Both the position numbers and the translations under genes were made by a program. Under the pieces are notes generated by a model. The model had not been told where the DNA came from. It was given only the letters and a program-made list of their open reading frames with translations, and ran no database searches. From Chromatocurvus halotolerans (GTDB lineage: Bacteria > Pseudomonadota > Gammaproteobacteria > Pseudomonadales > Halieaceae), in assembly GCF_004340525.1 (NCBI RefSeq), contig NZ_SLWX01000015.1, forward strand, positions 17,234-81,233: a stretch of 64,000 nucleotides of DNA, read 5' to 3'. Each line of letters begins with the position of its first letter. Position 1 is the stretch's first letter. Below are positions 16,602 through 25,622 of this stretch, piece after piece.

Positions 16602-18545
16602 TTATCCCCCTCTGTGTCTCTTGTCGAGTTGTTGCAGTTGGTGCAATAGCTCTTTCAATTCCTGTTTTTGTTCCACGCCCATGAGAGCGTAGTCGGTACT
16701 TCGCAATTTGTCGACTTGTGCTTCAAGGCGTGCGCGCTGGGGCAGCAGTACGAGGCGCGACATGGTGTCCCGGAACTGCTCTTCAATGCCGTCGGCCGGA
16801 ATCAGGCGCTCCTGACCAGCAAGGCGGTTCAGCAATTCGCCCTCGGGCGTGCCATACCAGTGGCCCAGCAGCATCGCGGTGCTGGACTCGGGCCGGCGCT
16901 GCAGCAGCGTGAGAATGTCGCGCAGCAGCGCCGCATCGTCGCCCTGCAGATCCGCCAGTTCACCCGGGTCGGCGATGGCCGCCGCCTCCGGCTTGTGCAG
17001 CAGCAGGGCAATGGCGCTTTGCGCCAGGTTGGCGTGGCCGCCGTTGGCGGCGCGCAGGGGCTGGCGCTTGCGCGGGGAGTCTGCGGATGGGTAGTCGTCG
17101 GCCGGGTCCGGGCCGTAGGGTCCGTCGTACTCAGGACCGGGGTCTCCGGCTTCCCTGTGCTCCGCAGTCTGCTGCCCGGCGGCATCAAACCGCGGATCGT
17201 GCGCTTTGGCGTCGCCGTCCGCCGGACGGGCTGGCAACGGCGGTACCTCCAGCTTCATGAGGCTGGCCAGTTCCAGGCCGGTGCGCTCTGCCAGCTCACG
17301 GAACATCAGTTCGCGGTACACCCCGACCGGCAGCTGGCGCAGGTACGGCAGCACCTGCTGGCTGTAGCGGGCGCGACCGTCCAGCGTTGCGGTATCCAGA
17401 CCCTCGGCGAGATTCTCGAACAGGAACTGCTCCAGTGGCCGGGCGCTGGCAACCTGGTGGCTGAAGGCATCCGCCCCCTCGCGGCGGACCATGGTATCCG
17501 GGTCATCCCCTTCGGGCAGGAACAGGAATCGCGCCTGGCGACCATCGGTCATGCAGGGCAGTGTGGCTTCCAGCGCGCGAAAGGCCGCCTTGCGTCCGGC
17601 CTCATCGCCATCAAAACAAAACACCACTTCCGGACTCAGGCGAAAAATGCGCTCGAGGTGGGTCTTGCTGGTGGCGGTGCCGAGGGTGGCGGTGGCGTTG
17701 CTGATGCCGCTCTGAGCCAGGGCAATCACGTCCATATAGCCCTCGACCACCAGCAGGCGGTCGAGTTTGCGGTTGGCCTGGCGTGCCTCGTAAAGGCCGT
17801 AGAGCTCGCGGCCCTTGTTGAAGATGGGGGTTTCCGGCGAATTCAGGTATTTCGGCTTGTCATCGCCAAGTACGCGGCCGCCGAAGGCAACGATGCGTCC
17901 GCGCTGGTCGCGGATGGGAAAGACGATGCGATCGCGGAAGCGGTCGTACAGGCGGCCGGCGTCGTTCCTGACCAGCATGCCCGTGTCCAGCAGCTGTCGC
18001 CGCGGTTCGTCGCCGTCGCCCAGGGCCTTGAGCAGGTTGTCCCAGCCCGGGGGGGCAAAGCCCAGGCCAAAGCTGCGGGCAATTTCGCCGGACAGGCCGC
18101 GCCCTTTCAGGTAGTCGACCGCCCGGCTGGCCTGGGCGTGTGTGCGCAGGGCGTGCTGGTAAAAGCGCGCGGTCTTCTCCAGCAGGGCATACAGGGGTCG
18201 GTGCTGTGATTCGGCGGATGCCGTCTGCCCGCCGCGGCCGCTGTCTTCCCGGGGAATGGCCAGGCCCAGCCCATTGGCCAGGGTTTCCACGGCCTGGGGG
18301 AAGTCCACGTTGTCGTAATCCATGATAAAGCCGAGGGCGTTGCCGCCGGCGCCGCAGCCAAAGCAGTAGAAGAACTGCTTGTCAGGATTGACCGTGAAGG
18401 AGGGCGTTTTTTCGTCGTGGAAGGGACAGCGGGCGCTGTAGTTCTTGCCGGTCTTCTTCAGCTTGACCCGCCGGTCGACGATATCGACCAGGTCAACCCG
18501 CTCCAGCAGATCGTCGAGAAAGCTTTGTGGAATGCGTCCTGCCAT
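16602..18545 (-). CDS. dnaG: DNA primase
   Basis: This 647-aa primase makes RNA primers at the replication fork. The CHC2 zinc finger is at residues about 40-65 ('CPFHDEKTPSFTVNPDKQFF' then 'CFGCGAGG'). It is followed by the catalytic core with 'VVFCFDGDEAGRKAA' and the Toprim segment 'LLVVEGYMDVIALAQSGI', and a C-terminal helicase-binding domain after a Pro/Asp-rich linker (about residues 425-510). The ATG at 18545 (MAGRIPQSF) is the family start; the longer frame to 18599 adds an atypical extension. It lies between yqeY and rpoD. Confidence 0.96.
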   Translation of the reverse strand: MAGRIPQSFLDDLLERVDLVDIVDRRVKLKKTGKNYSARCPFHDEKTPSFTVNPDKQFFYCFGCGAGGNALGFIMDYDNVDFPQAVETLANGLGLAIPREDSGRGGQTASAESQHRPLYALLEKTARFYQHALRTHAQASRAVDYLKGRGLSGEIARSFGLGFAPPGWDNLLKALGDGDEPRRQLLDTGMLVRNDAGRLYDRFRDRIVFPIRDQRGRIVAFGGRVLGDDKPKYLNSPETPIFNKGRELYGLYEARQANRKLDRLLVVEGYMDVIALAQSGISNATATLGTATSKTHLERIFRLSPEVVFCFDGDEAGRKAAFRALEATLPCMTDGRQARFLFLPEGDDPDTMVRREGADAFSHQVASARPLEQFLFENLAEGLDTATLDGRARYSQQVLPYLRQLPVGVYRELMFRELAERTGLELASLMKLEVPPLPARPADGDAKAHDPRFDAAGQQTAEHREAGDPGPEYDGPYGPDPADDYPSADSPRKRQPLRAANGGHANLAQSAIALLLHKPEAAAIADPGELADLQGDDAALLRDILTLLQRRPESSTAMLLGHWYGTPEGELLNRLAGQERLIPADGIEEQFRDTMSRLVLLPQRARLEAQVDKLRSTDYALMGVEQKQELKELLHQLQQLDKRHRGG

Positions 18546-18662
18546 GGGGTCTCTGCGCTGCGCGGGCCGGAGTGGCTCAGCCGGCGGATGGTAACGCAAA
18601 ATCCGGCGACGCTGTCGAGGTGACTGCCGCGGAAGGAGTCGCCGCTGGACGGATTGCCGGGG

Positions 18663-19118
18663 TCAGGCGTTCAGTCTGGCCTTGACCCGCTGGCTGACAG
18701 TGCCCATGTCGGCGCGGCCCTGCAGTTTTGGCTTGAGTTCTGCCATCACTGTACCCATCGCCTGCATACCGCTGGCGCCGCTGCTGGCAATAGCCTCGTC
18801 AATCAGGGTGTCGAGTTCGGCGTCCGAGAGCTGGCGGGGCAGGAATTCCTGGATCACGGCTATTTCCGCCGCTTCCTTGTCGGCCAGCTCCTGGCGCCCG
18901 GCGTCTTCGTACTGGGACTGGGAATCCCGGCGCTGCTTGACCATCTTGTCGAGAACGGCAAGCGCCCTTGCATCATCAACGTCGACACGCTCGTCCACTT
19001 CAATGCGCTTGAACTCTGACTGAATCAGCCGGATGGTGCCCAGCCTGTCCTTGTCCCGCGCCCGCATGGCGTCCTTCATGGCCGCCTTGATGGTGTCTAC
19101 GAGGGAGGTGTCACTCAT
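18663..19118 (-). CDS. yqeY: GatB/YqeY domain protein
   Basis: This 151-aa helical protein is of the YqeY family, which resembles the tail domain of the amidotransferase subunit GatB and is thought to bind tRNA. The family pattern is clear: 'MKDAMRARDKDRLGTIRLIQSEFKRIEVDER', 'VLDKMVKQRRDSQSQYEDAGR', 'EIAVIQEFLPRQLSDAEL' and 'MGTVMAELKPKLQGRADMGTVS'. It sits between rpsU and dnaG on the same strand, the common gammaproteobacterial order. The precise role is not known. Confidence 0.92.
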   Translation of the reverse strand: MSDTSLVDTIKAAMKDAMRARDKDRLGTIRLIQSEFKRIEVDERVDVDDARALAVLDKMVKQRRDSQSQYEDAGRQELADKEAAEIAVIQEFLPRQLSDAELDTLIDEAIASSGASGMQAMGTVMAELKPKLQGRADMGTVSQRVKARLNA

Positions 19119-19142
19119 GGTGCGAGGGCGGGAAAGGCGCGA

Positions 19143-19358
19143 TCAGTACAGACGGACGCGCTTGCGGTTTTCCCGGGAGAGCTTCTTCAGGTGACGCTTC
19201 ACGGCAGCGGCAGCAGCGCGCTTGCGCACAGTGGTCGGCTTTTCGTAATGCTCGCGACGACGCACTTCCGACAGTACGCCGGCCTTTTCACAGGAGCGCT
19301 TGAAACGGCGCAGGGCGACGTCAAAGGGCTCGTTGTCTTTTACCTTGATCTGAGGCAT
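19143..19358 (-). CDS. rpsU: 30S ribosomal protein S21
   Basis: This 71-aa basic ribosomal protein starts '[21 protein letters not shown]' and ends '[10 protein letters not shown]', the canonical S21. It helps the small subunit initiate translation. It is the first gene of the rpsU-yqeY-dnaG-rpoD cluster, divergent from tsaD, so the promoter region for both lies at 19359-19572. Confidence 0.97.
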   Translation of the reverse strand: MPQIKVKDNEPFDVALRRFKRSCEKAGVLSEVRRREHYEKPTTVRKRAAAAAVKRHLKKLSRENRKRVRLY

Positions 19359-19474
19359 TCACAATTCCTGTCAATTAATCCACGGCAAATGGGCAAGCAG
19401 GCCACATCGCCAGAAAGGGCGCGCATTCTAAACGCAAGACGCGCGGTTTGCAAAGCCCCGTTTTGCGGTGCCCT

Positions 19475-19509
19475 TTTCGGGTCAGGCCGCGATCGGACCT
19501 GACCCGAAA
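19475..19509. promoter_or_regulatory. 12-bp inverted repeat between rpsU and tsaD
   Basis: Perfect arms TTTCGGGTCAGG (19475-19486) and CCTGACCCGAAA (19498-19509) are separated by 11 nt that contain a further CCG/CGG pair. The genes on both sides diverge, so this is not a terminator for either. It could be a cruciform, an operator, or a leader hairpin in the tsaD message (64-98 nt before its ATG). Confidence 0.5.
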
Positions 19510-19572
19510 GAGGGACCTCACTCCATCGGTGCGGTATCATGCCGCCCTCAGACTTTCCCGGAAGCAGAAACG

Positions 19573-20616
19573 ATGCGCGTTCTCGGACTGGAAACCTCAT
19601 GCGACGAAACCGGCGTGGCGATCTACGACACGGATCGGGGCCTGCTCGCGCACGCGCTGTACAGCCAGATCGCGGTGCACGCCGAGTACGGCGGCGTGGT
19701 GCCGGAGCTGGCGTCCCGCGATCACATCCGCAAGACGCTTCCTTTAATACAGCAGGTTCTGGACGAGGCGGACTGCGCAGCCACCGATATCGACGGTATT
19801 GCCTACACGGCAGGCCCCGGCCTGGTGGGCGCCCTGATGGTGGGTGCCACGCTGGCGCGCTCGCTCGCGCTGGGCTGGGGCATCCCCTCGCTGGGCGTGC
19901 ATCATATGGAAGGCCATCTGCTGGCGCCGATGCTCGAAGCGCGCGCCCCCGACTTTCCGTTCATTGCTCTCCTGGTGTCTGGCGGCCACACGCAGCTGGT
20001 GCGCGTGGACGACATTGGTGAGTACCGGGTGCTCGGTGAGTCGGTGGATGACGCCGCCGGGGAGGCCTTCGACAAGGTGGCGAAAATGCTCAACCTGCCG
20101 TACCCCGGCGGTCCGCACGTGGCGCGCCTGGCCGAGGCCGGCACGCCGGGCCGCTTTGATTTCCCCCGTCCCATGGTCAACCGCCCCGGGCTCGACTTCA
20201 GCTTCAGCGGATTGAAGACCCACACCCTCACCACGGTGCGCGAGTGCTCGGTGGATGGCGTGCTGCCGGAGCAGGATCGCTGCGATATCGCGCGCGCCTT
20301 TGAGGAGGCGGTGGTGGCGACCCTGGTGATCAAGTGTCGCCGCGCCCTGGAGCAGGAACAGCTCTCTACCCTGGTCATGGCGGGCGGGGTGAGCGCCAAC
20401 CGCAACCTGCGCGCACGGCTGGATGCCGATCTGGGCAAGCGCGGCATGCAGGTGTTCTACCCGGCGCCGGAGTTCTGCACCGATAACGGCGCCATGATTG
20501 CCTATGCCGGCGCCCGGCGACTGGCGGTCGGGCAGGTGGACGCCTTTGAGACCGCCGTGCGCCCAAGATGGCCCATGCACGAACTGCCGCCGCTGACGGG
20601 CGAGCGCGCCGCATGA
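19573..20616 (+). CDS. tsaD: tRNA N6-adenosine threonylcarbamoyltransferase
   Basis: This 347-aa protein transfers the threonylcarbamoyl group to A37 of ANN-decoding tRNAs, working with TsaB and TsaE. ASKHA-fold features are '[19 protein letters not shown]' at the start, '[16 protein letters not shown]' (metal-binding His in the following 'GVHHMEGHL'), '[10 protein letters not shown]', and '[13 protein letters not shown]'. The ATG at 19573 is the family start; the longer frame adds an unrelated extension through the inverted repeat. Its stop overlaps the folB start (ATGA). Confidence 0.97.
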   Translation: MRVLGLETSCDETGVAIYDTDRGLLAHALYSQIAVHAEYGGVVPELASRDHIRKTLPLIQQVLDEADCAATDIDGIAYTAGPGLVGALMVGATLARSLALGWGIPSLGVHHMEGHLLAPMLEARAPDFPFIALLVSGGHTQLVRVDDIGEYRVLGESVDDAAGEAFDKVAKMLNLPYPGGPHVARLAEAGTPGRFDFPRPMVNRPGLDFSFSGLKTHTLTTVRECSVDGVLPEQDRCDIARAFEEAVVATLVIKCRRALEQEQLSTLVMAGGVSANRNLRARLDADLGKRGMQVFYPAPEFCTDNGAMIAYAGARRLAVGQVDAFETAVRPRWPMHELPPLTGERAA

Positions 20617-20972
20617 GCGATACCGTGTTTATCCGCGAGTTGCGCATCGACACCGTGATCGGCGTGTACGAGTGGGAGCGGCAGGTGCAGCAGACGCTGC
20701 TGCTGGATATCGACATGTGCGCGGACGTCGCCGCGGGCGCCGCTACCGACAAGGTGGAAGACGCCCTGGATTACAGCGCCGTATCCGATCGCCTGCGGCA
20801 ATACGCCGCAGAAAACAGCGTGCAGCTGGTGGAAACCCTGGCCGAGCGCTTTGCCAGCCTGGTGCGGGAGGAATTCCGGGTCAGCTGGCTGCGCCTGCGC
20901 CTGTGCAAGCCCGGCGCCGTGGCGGGCGCCCGGGATGTGGGCGTGATCATCGAGCGCGGCGAGCGCCCCTGA
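20613..20972 (+). CDS. folB: dihydroneopterin aldolase
   Basis: This 119-aa enzyme of folate synthesis cleaves 7,8-dihydroneopterin to 6-hydroxymethyl-dihydropterin. Features are '[21 protein letters not shown]' (active-site Glu), '[14 protein letters not shown]' and '[13 protein letters not shown]'. ATG 20613 overlaps the tsaD stop as ATGA, which fixes the start. Its own stop overlaps the folK ATG by one base (TGATG), so folB and folK are translationally coupled and catalyse consecutive steps. Confidence 0.93.
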   Translation: MSDTVFIRELRIDTVIGVYEWERQVQQTLLLDIDMCADVAAGAATDKVEDALDYSAVSDRLRQYAAENSVQLVETLAERFASLVREEFRVSWLRLRLCKPGAVAGARDVGVIIERGERP

Positions 20973-21484
20973 TGGCAACGGTGTTTCTCGGGCTCGGCAG
21001 CAATATTCGCCGCGAGCATTACATCGGCGTGGGGCTGGACGCGCTGGCAGCGCTTTTCGGTGAGCCTTGCACTTCCTCTGTGTACGACGGCGATGCTATC
21101 GGCTTCAGCGGCGAGCCCTTCCTCAACCTCGTGGCGCGCATCGAGACCGACCTTCCCGTCGGCGAACTTGCCCGGCAGCTGCGCCAGCTGGAGTACGCCC
21201 ACGGCCGTCCCGAGAACGCCACCCGCAACAGCCCGCGCCAGCTGGATATCGACATCCTCACCTATGACAACCGGGTGGCCGTGGTGGACGGGGTGATTCT
21301 GCCGCGCCCGGAGATTCTCACCAATGCCTTTGTGCTGCGCCCGCTGGCGGAGCTGGCGCCGCAGCGGCTGCACCCCGCGGAAGGCAAAAGCTACGCGGCG
21401 CTGTGGGCGGACTATGACCATAGGGCGCAGCGGCTCAAGGCCGTGGAATTTTCCTGGCGGGGCCGGGAGTTGCCGCTGTTGTAG
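20972..21484 (+). CDS. folK: 2-amino-4-hydroxy-6-hydroxymethyldihydropteridine pyrophosphokinase
   Basis: This 170-aa enzyme pyrophosphorylates the FolB product using ATP. It begins '[18 protein letters not shown]', with the family GLGSN motif, and contains 'PFLNLVARIETDLP' and the catalytic 'SPRQLDIDILTYD' followed by 'PRPEILTNAFVLRPLAELAP'. The start is set by the TGATG junction with folB. The longer frame beginning at 20672 is only read-through in a shadow frame. Confidence 0.92.
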   Translation: MATVFLGLGSNIRREHYIGVGLDALAALFGEPCTSSVYDGDAIGFSGEPFLNLVARIETDLPVGELARQLRQLEYAHGRPENATRNSPRQLDIDILTYDNRVAVVDGVILPRPEILTNAFVLRPLAELAPQRLHPAEGKSYAALWADYDHRAQRLKAVEFSWRGRELPLL

Positions 21485-21525
21485 AGCTCTTCGCGCTGAG
21501 TGGCGGTTGTCAACGTGGCGCTGTG

Positions 21526-21903
21526 TCAGGCCAGTTGCACGATCTGATTGAGAAGAGCCAGTGTTTCGGCAAAGCGTGCATCACTGATTTTCTTCATCGG
21601 GTGAGGTGCGCCATTACGCTGTCGCCAGTCGAAGGACTTCGGCTGGTGGCAAAGCACATAGCTCGTGCGCCCCGCTTTGCGCCCGCCGGCAACACCCGCC
21701 GCCACGGCAAAAGGGTTGTCAGCGTTGTAGGCGGCGGTGGTCATGGGTAGCCCCACCACGAGTGAGGTGTGCTCGTTGAACGCTCGTGGCGACAGGACGA
21801 GGAAAGGATGCACATCTCGCATTTCCTTGCCGCGCTGGGGGCTACAATCAATCCAGATGATGTCCTGGCGGTCGGGTACCCAGCCCTTTGCCGGTTTTAC
21901 CAC
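21526..21903 (-). CDS. mazF: MazF/PemK-type endoribonuclease toxin
   Basis: This 125-aa toxin probably cuts single-stranded mRNA at short sequence motifs. The fold is marked by 'GWVPDRQDIIWIDCSPQRGKEM' (start of the beta barrel), 'HPFLVLSPRAFNEHTSLVVGLPMT' and 'TSYVLCHQPKSFDW', then the closing helix 'DARFAETLALLNQIVQL'. It follows the antitoxin with a 7-nt overlap on the minus strand, so both are made from one message. The tail strand and length agree with active family members. The cleavage sequence is unknown. Confidence 0.88.
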   Translation of the reverse strand: MVKPAKGWVPDRQDIIWIDCSPQRGKEMRDVHPFLVLSPRAFNEHTSLVVGLPMTTAAYNADNPFAVAAGVAGGRKAGRTSYVLCHQPKSFDWRQRNGAPHPMKKISDARFAETLALLNQIVQLA

Positions 21904-22151
21904 CGTTCCGCGCCCAGACTCTCATCGACAGGCATGGCCTCTCCGCCGTGACGTTCGGGATCGAATCTCGCGAGGCGCTGCTCCAGGCTCAGGGCTTCAT
22001 CATGTATTGGGGTGATGATGATCCGTTCGCCTTCCACGGTAATGCGCACCCGCTGGTCGGCATGCAGGTGCGCTGCGCGGGCGATGGCCGCAGGGAGGCG
22101 CACGCCGAGATTGTTACCCCAGTGCTTGATGTCAAGAACGGTCTCGGTCAT
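21897..22151 (-). CDS. mazE: MazE/AbrB-type antitoxin
   Basis: This 84-aa antitoxin has an N-terminal AbrB swapped-hairpin DNA-binding domain ('VLDIKHWGNNLGVRLPAAIARAAHLHADQRV') and an acidic, flexible C-terminal tail that would bind MazF. ATG 22151 is preferred over an upstream start at 22271, because the AbrB domain begins immediately after it. It overlaps the toxin gene. The pair is expected to bind its own promoter. Confidence 0.85.
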   Translation of the reverse strand: MTETVLDIKHWGNNLGVRLPAAIARAAHLHADQRVRITVEGERIIITPIHDEALSLEQRLARFDPERHGGEAMPVDESLGAERW

Positions 22152-22340
22152 GGTCGCTCCAGTATCGATGTTTAAACTAAGTATAGACTTTGGCTGCCGT
22201 GTTTGCCATGGCCGGCCCTGCCGAGGGCGGATGCTACCGTTGTGAGGAGTGCGGATTTCGAAAACATGCACCCTTGCGTCAAATTCGCTTGCTTTCTATG
22301 GAAATAACGACTAGCGATTATTTCTTCGGAGGTAGGGAAA

Positions 22341-22636
22341 ATGTCACAGGTAAAGGTCGCCAAAAGCCAGGAGCGGGGACGCGTCATCACCGTTGCCGTG
22401 TTGCGTGCGTCTGAAACGCTGGGTCTCTCTGGTAAAGAATTAGGCCGGGTGCTCGGCGTTTCCGAACCTTCGGTGTCTCGCTTGACGCCATCACAGCGGG
22501 TGATTCGAAGGTGGCGCGTGCCTGGCTACGGAATGAGAACCGAGCGTTAGGGGGTAGGCCCATCGACCAGATTCAGACGATTTCGGGTTTGACGCATGAC
22601 CTTGCCTACCTGGATTCCCGGCGCGCTCCGCTCTGA
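22341..22636 (+). pseudogene. broken Xre/MbcA/ParS-type antitoxin
   Basis: The first 48 codons encode the N terminus of an Xre/MbcA/ParS antitoxin ('VLRASETLGLSGKELGRVLG' then 'VSEPSVSRL'). After SVSRL the frame is lost and the intact frame ends at 22550 with an unrelated tail. In another frame, from about 22486 to the TGA at 22634-22636, the C-terminal toxin-binding domain reappears: 'LDAITAGDSKVARAWLRNEN', 'GGRPIDQIQTISGLTHDL' and 'YLDSRRAPL'. The middle of the protein (about 30 residues expected between the halves) is missing. The gene therefore suffered an internal, frame-changing deletion. The usual partner, a RES-domain toxin, is absent downstream. Confidence 0.8.
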
Positions 22637-22690
22637 GAAGCGGCCTCTCGAGGCGGGCTGTGTTTTGTCTGGTTTGACTTAGCTCAACGT

Positions 22691-23911
22691 TTACCTGCGC
22701 CGAAACGCTTCCAGCCTCCGCACACGCTCCCGAGCAATGCCTTCCCCGATGTCCTTGCCCTGCAAACCCCGCTCGACAAAAGACTTCGCCGTAATGCCCA
22801 CCGCAATATCTCGTGCCTCGCGCAGGTAGTCGGCCTGCGGGTAGGGCGCGTCTTCCTTGCCCATCCGTCCGCGGGCATCGGCCTCGCAGACCGCGAGAAA
22901 GGCGTCGAAGCGCCCTTCCGGACGCAGGGCGCCGGTCGCGGTGAGCAGCCTGAGCAGGGTCTTGCCGGTCAGTTCACGGCAGCGATGGGCGAGCAGGTGG
23001 TATTCGCAGGCAGTGAGGGCGAGCTCCCGGTGAGCATTGGGGGCCTTGATGCGATCGCACAGGGTATTGACCCGCCGCAGGCCGCGCTTTTCGTGGCCAA
23101 TGTGCCGTGGCAGTTCGTCTCTGGGGGTGTCGGCCTTGCCGAGATCGTGCAGCAGGGCGGCCCAGCGTACCTCGCTTCTGTCCGACAGGCGCGCGGCTTG
23201 GGTCAGTACCATCAGGGTGTGCACGCCGCTGTCGACTTCGGGATGGTATTCCGCCCGCTGCGGCACACCGAACAGCGCGTCGACTTCCGGGAACAGCGCA
23301 GCGAGAGCGCCACAGTCGCGCAGCACGCGGAAATAGGTGGCGGGATCGTCCTCGCGCAGGGCGCGCTCTGTCTCCACCCAGACCCGCTCCATCGCCAGGT
23401 GTGCCAGCTCGCCCTGCTCGGTGATGGTGGCCATGAGCTCGAGGGTTTCCGGCGCGACGCGAAAGCCGAGTGGCGCGTAGCGGGCGGCAAAGCGGGCCGT
23501 GCGCAGGACGCGCAGCGGGTCTTCCACGAAGGCCTCGCTGACGTGGCGCAGTACCCGCTGTTCCAGATCGCGGCGGCCACCGTAGGGGTCGATCAGGGTG
23601 CCGTCGGGATGCTGGGCAATCGCATTGATGGTGAGATCGCGCCGGCGCAGGTCCTCCTCCAGCGTGACCGAGGGCTCGAAGTGCACCGCAAAGCCCGTGT
23701 AGCCGTGGCCCTGCTTGCGCTCGGTGCGCGCGAGGGCGTATTCCTCCTTTGTCTCCGGATGCAGAAAGACCGGAAAGTCCTTGCCGACAGGTGTGAAGCC
23801 CTGATCGAGGAGGTCCTGGGGTGTGGCGCCAACGACAACCCAGTCCCGCTCGTGGAAGGGGACGCCGAGGAGTGCATCGCGGACCGCGCCGCCGACCAGG
23901 TAGGTTTGCAT
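22691..23911 (-). CDS. cca: multifunctional CCA tRNA nucleotidyltransferase with HD domain
   Basis: This 406-aa enzyme adds or repairs the 3' CCA of tRNAs. The N-terminal nucleotidyltransferase has 'MQTYLVGGAVRDALLGVPFHERDWVVVGATP' with the catalytic D-x-D context, and 'DLRRRDLTINAIAQHPDGTL'. A C-terminal HD phosphohydrolase domain ('RWAALLHDLGKADTPRDELP', 'GHEKRGLRR') marks the multifunctional gammaproteobacterial type with 2'3'-cyclic phosphodiesterase activity. Length is standard. It stands alone, between the broken antitoxin and the AbiE pair. Confidence 0.94.
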   Translation of the reverse strand: MQTYLVGGAVRDALLGVPFHERDWVVVGATPQDLLDQGFTPVGKDFPVFLHPETKEEYALARTERKQGHGYTGFAVHFEPSVTLEEDLRRRDLTINAIAQHPDGTLIDPYGGRRDLEQRVLRHVSEAFVEDPLRVLRTARFAARYAPLGFRVAPETLELMATITEQGELAHLAMERVWVETERALREDDPATYFRVLRDCGALAALFPEVDALFGVPQRAEYHPEVDSGVHTLMVLTQAARLSDRSEVRWAALLHDLGKADTPRDELPRHIGHEKRGLRRVNTLCDRIKAPNAHRELALTACEYHLLAHRCRELTGKTLLRLLTATGALRPEGRFDAFLAVCEADARGRMGKEDAPYPQADYLREARDIAVGITAKSFVERGLQGKDIGEGIARERVRRLEAFRRR

Positions 23912-24060
23912 GAGGGGAGTCTACCAGCTGGCAGCGTTGATGGAGTTAAAGCTGGCAGTATGACAGCCAGCGGTGAAAACGGTCCGGCTATCGCAATGAC
24001 ATGAGCAGCCACCTGGGGATCCAGTTCGGCGGGGGTGTCTTCCGGCTTGGCGTCGACAGC

Positions 24061-24993
24061 TCAACGGACTGGTTTGACCGCAGGAGAGTCCTGCACCTGC
24101 TGCAATAAGGCAGAGACTTCGGCGATCAGGTGCTGCTTGAACTTCGGTTTCTGCAACGTGCGCTGCAACACCTCCTGGGGAACGAAGCGAGAGATCTCCC
24201 GTTGAAATACCGCGTCCTCAACGATCGCAGGTAGTCGGTCAGACATCTGCGCGAGCTTATCCGGGTAGTCTTCAATGCGGTAATCGGCAATCTTGTTCGC
24301 GACCCAGTCAGCGCGCACTTTCGCGCCCTGCTGTTTCAGCCAGCGTAAATCCCAGATATCGCGGTGGCGCACGTAGCCGGTGGTATTGACCAGGGATACC
24401 AGCTTGTCGGCCATTACCTCGTCCAGAGTTTCCGTCAGTACAAGGGTGTCACTGTAGCCGTCTGGCAGGAATCTGTAGTTAAGCTGCAAGGCTTTAGGTT
24501 CGCGTGAGTAGGCGTTGATATTGGCGACCTCCAGCTTGATGCGCTGTCGGGGAATATCCCTCCGCGCCGGGGAGGTGGTGACGGCGATCTGCCATTTGTC
24601 GATTTTCAGATCGGCATATTCACGCTCATATCTCAGGTCCTGCGGTTCTCTGACGCTGACTTCCAGCCCATAGCGCTGCCCAATGTAATGTTCGATACAG
24701 TCCTTTATTGGCTCTAGCTGTTGCCTGTTAAAGCCACTGCCGCCGACGAAGTCCAGATCCTCACTGAATCGGGGAGAATTGTGGCACAGACGTAACGCAG
24801 TTCCTCCCTGAAAGGTCAGCCGGTCCAGCAGGCCGGCATTGTCCAGGCAGTAGAGAATATCGTAGTGCAGCAACTCTTTCTGAATCACTGGCCGCATGTG
24901 GCCGCGGCCAGGCTCGCTCATGGCCAATGCGGTCAGGCGCTCCAGGTCCGCTTTGTTGACGGGTTCAGCCACGGGCTGACAACTCCTGCTCAT
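24061..24993 (-). CDS. AbiEii-type nucleotidyltransferase toxin
   Basis: This 310-aa protein is the toxin of a type IV-like AbiE system and belongs to the nucleotidyltransferase superfamily. The core reads 'LTFQGGTALRLCHNSPRFSEDLDFVG', giving the GGTALR and SEDLDF motifs. It is followed by 'DETLDEVMADKLVSLVNTTGYVRHRDIWDLRWL', the conserved Lys/Asp helix. AbiEii blocks growth during phage infection and is reversed by AbiEi. Its start region overlaps the antitoxin: ATG 24993 gives a 29-nt overlap, but GTG 24972, with AGGAG 10 nt upstream and an 8-nt GTGGCTGA overlap, is an attractive alternative. Confidence 0.88.
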   Translation of the reverse strand: MSRSCQPVAEPVNKADLERLTALAMSEPGRGHMRPVIQKELLHYDILYCLDNAGLLDRLTFQGGTALRLCHNSPRFSEDLDFVGGSGFNRQQLEPIKDCIEHYIGQRYGLEVSVREPQDLRYEREYADLKIDKWQIAVTTSPARRDIPRQRIKLEVANINAYSREPKALQLNYRFLPDGYSDTLVLTETLDEVMADKLVSLVNTTGYVRHRDIWDLRWLKQQGAKVRADWVANKIADYRIEDYPDKLAQMSDRLPAIVEDAVFQREISRFVPQEVLQRTLQKPKFKQHLIAEVSALLQQVQDSPAVKPVR

Positions 24994-25504
24994 TCACCAG
25001 ATGGGTGTTCCTGCCCACTCTCTTCAGGTCGCGCCAGGCTGCCGCCGGGGTCGCCAACTTCAGAGGCCTGCCAACGTCACGAATGCCCGGCAGGATGTCG
25101 ATCGGCTCACGCTTGGTGTGGGTAAATTCGATAGTACCAAAGGGCGTCCGGTACTCGCCCTTGCGTCCCGTGGTCATTACGGTTAACCGGTCTACCGGAA
25201 TCTGGGAAATCGCCCCGTATTCACTCAAGGCCGATTCCAGGCTGACATAATTGTAGTCGCCCCGACGCAGCGCCCTGGCAACGTGCTCTATGGTGTCGCT
25301 GCCCGCGCTGCGGCTGCGCGCGTAAACATACACCCCACGCACCGGGCGCAGCAGAATTTCCTTTGTTACCAGTCGTTGCAGGCCGGCCTTCAGGGCGCGA
25401 GGGTGGTCTTCGTGAAAAATCTTCGCGAGGTCTGCGCGAGCAAACACGTAACGTCCCTGTCTGTCCCAGAGATCAAGTCGTTTGAGCGCGGTGAGGGTGT
25501 CCAT
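24965..25504 (-). CDS. AbiEi-type antitoxin/transcriptional regulator
   Basis: This 179-aa antitoxin has an N-terminal winged-helix ('LKRLDLWDRQGRYVFARADLAKIF' then 'RALKAGLQRLVTKEILLRPVRGVYVY') and a C-terminal antitoxin domain ('YNYVSLESALSEYGAISQIP', 'TPFGTIEFTHTKREP'). ATG 25504 is preferred to 25552, whose extension is basic and atypical. A TATACT box 7 nt before this ATG suggests either a leaderless message or an operator close to the gene; AbiEi proteins repress their own promoter. The toxin gene follows with overlap. Confidence 0.85.
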   Translation of the reverse strand: MDTLTALKRLDLWDRQGRYVFARADLAKIFHEDHPRALKAGLQRLVTKEILLRPVRGVYVYARSRSAGSDTIEHVARALRRGDYNYVSLESALSEYGAISQIPVDRLTVMTTGRKGEYRTPFGTIEFTHTKREPIDILPGIRDVGRPLKLATPAAAWRDLKRVGRNTHLVNEQELSARG

Positions 25505-25622
25505 GGATTTAAGTATACGTGAAGGACGCTCTTTCGTGGCCTTCGTGTGCACTTGTTATTCAGGAGTAAAAGAGGCGTAGCAAATCGCATTTGTTGATCA
25601 ATTCTGGCGCTCTATCTCGAGA

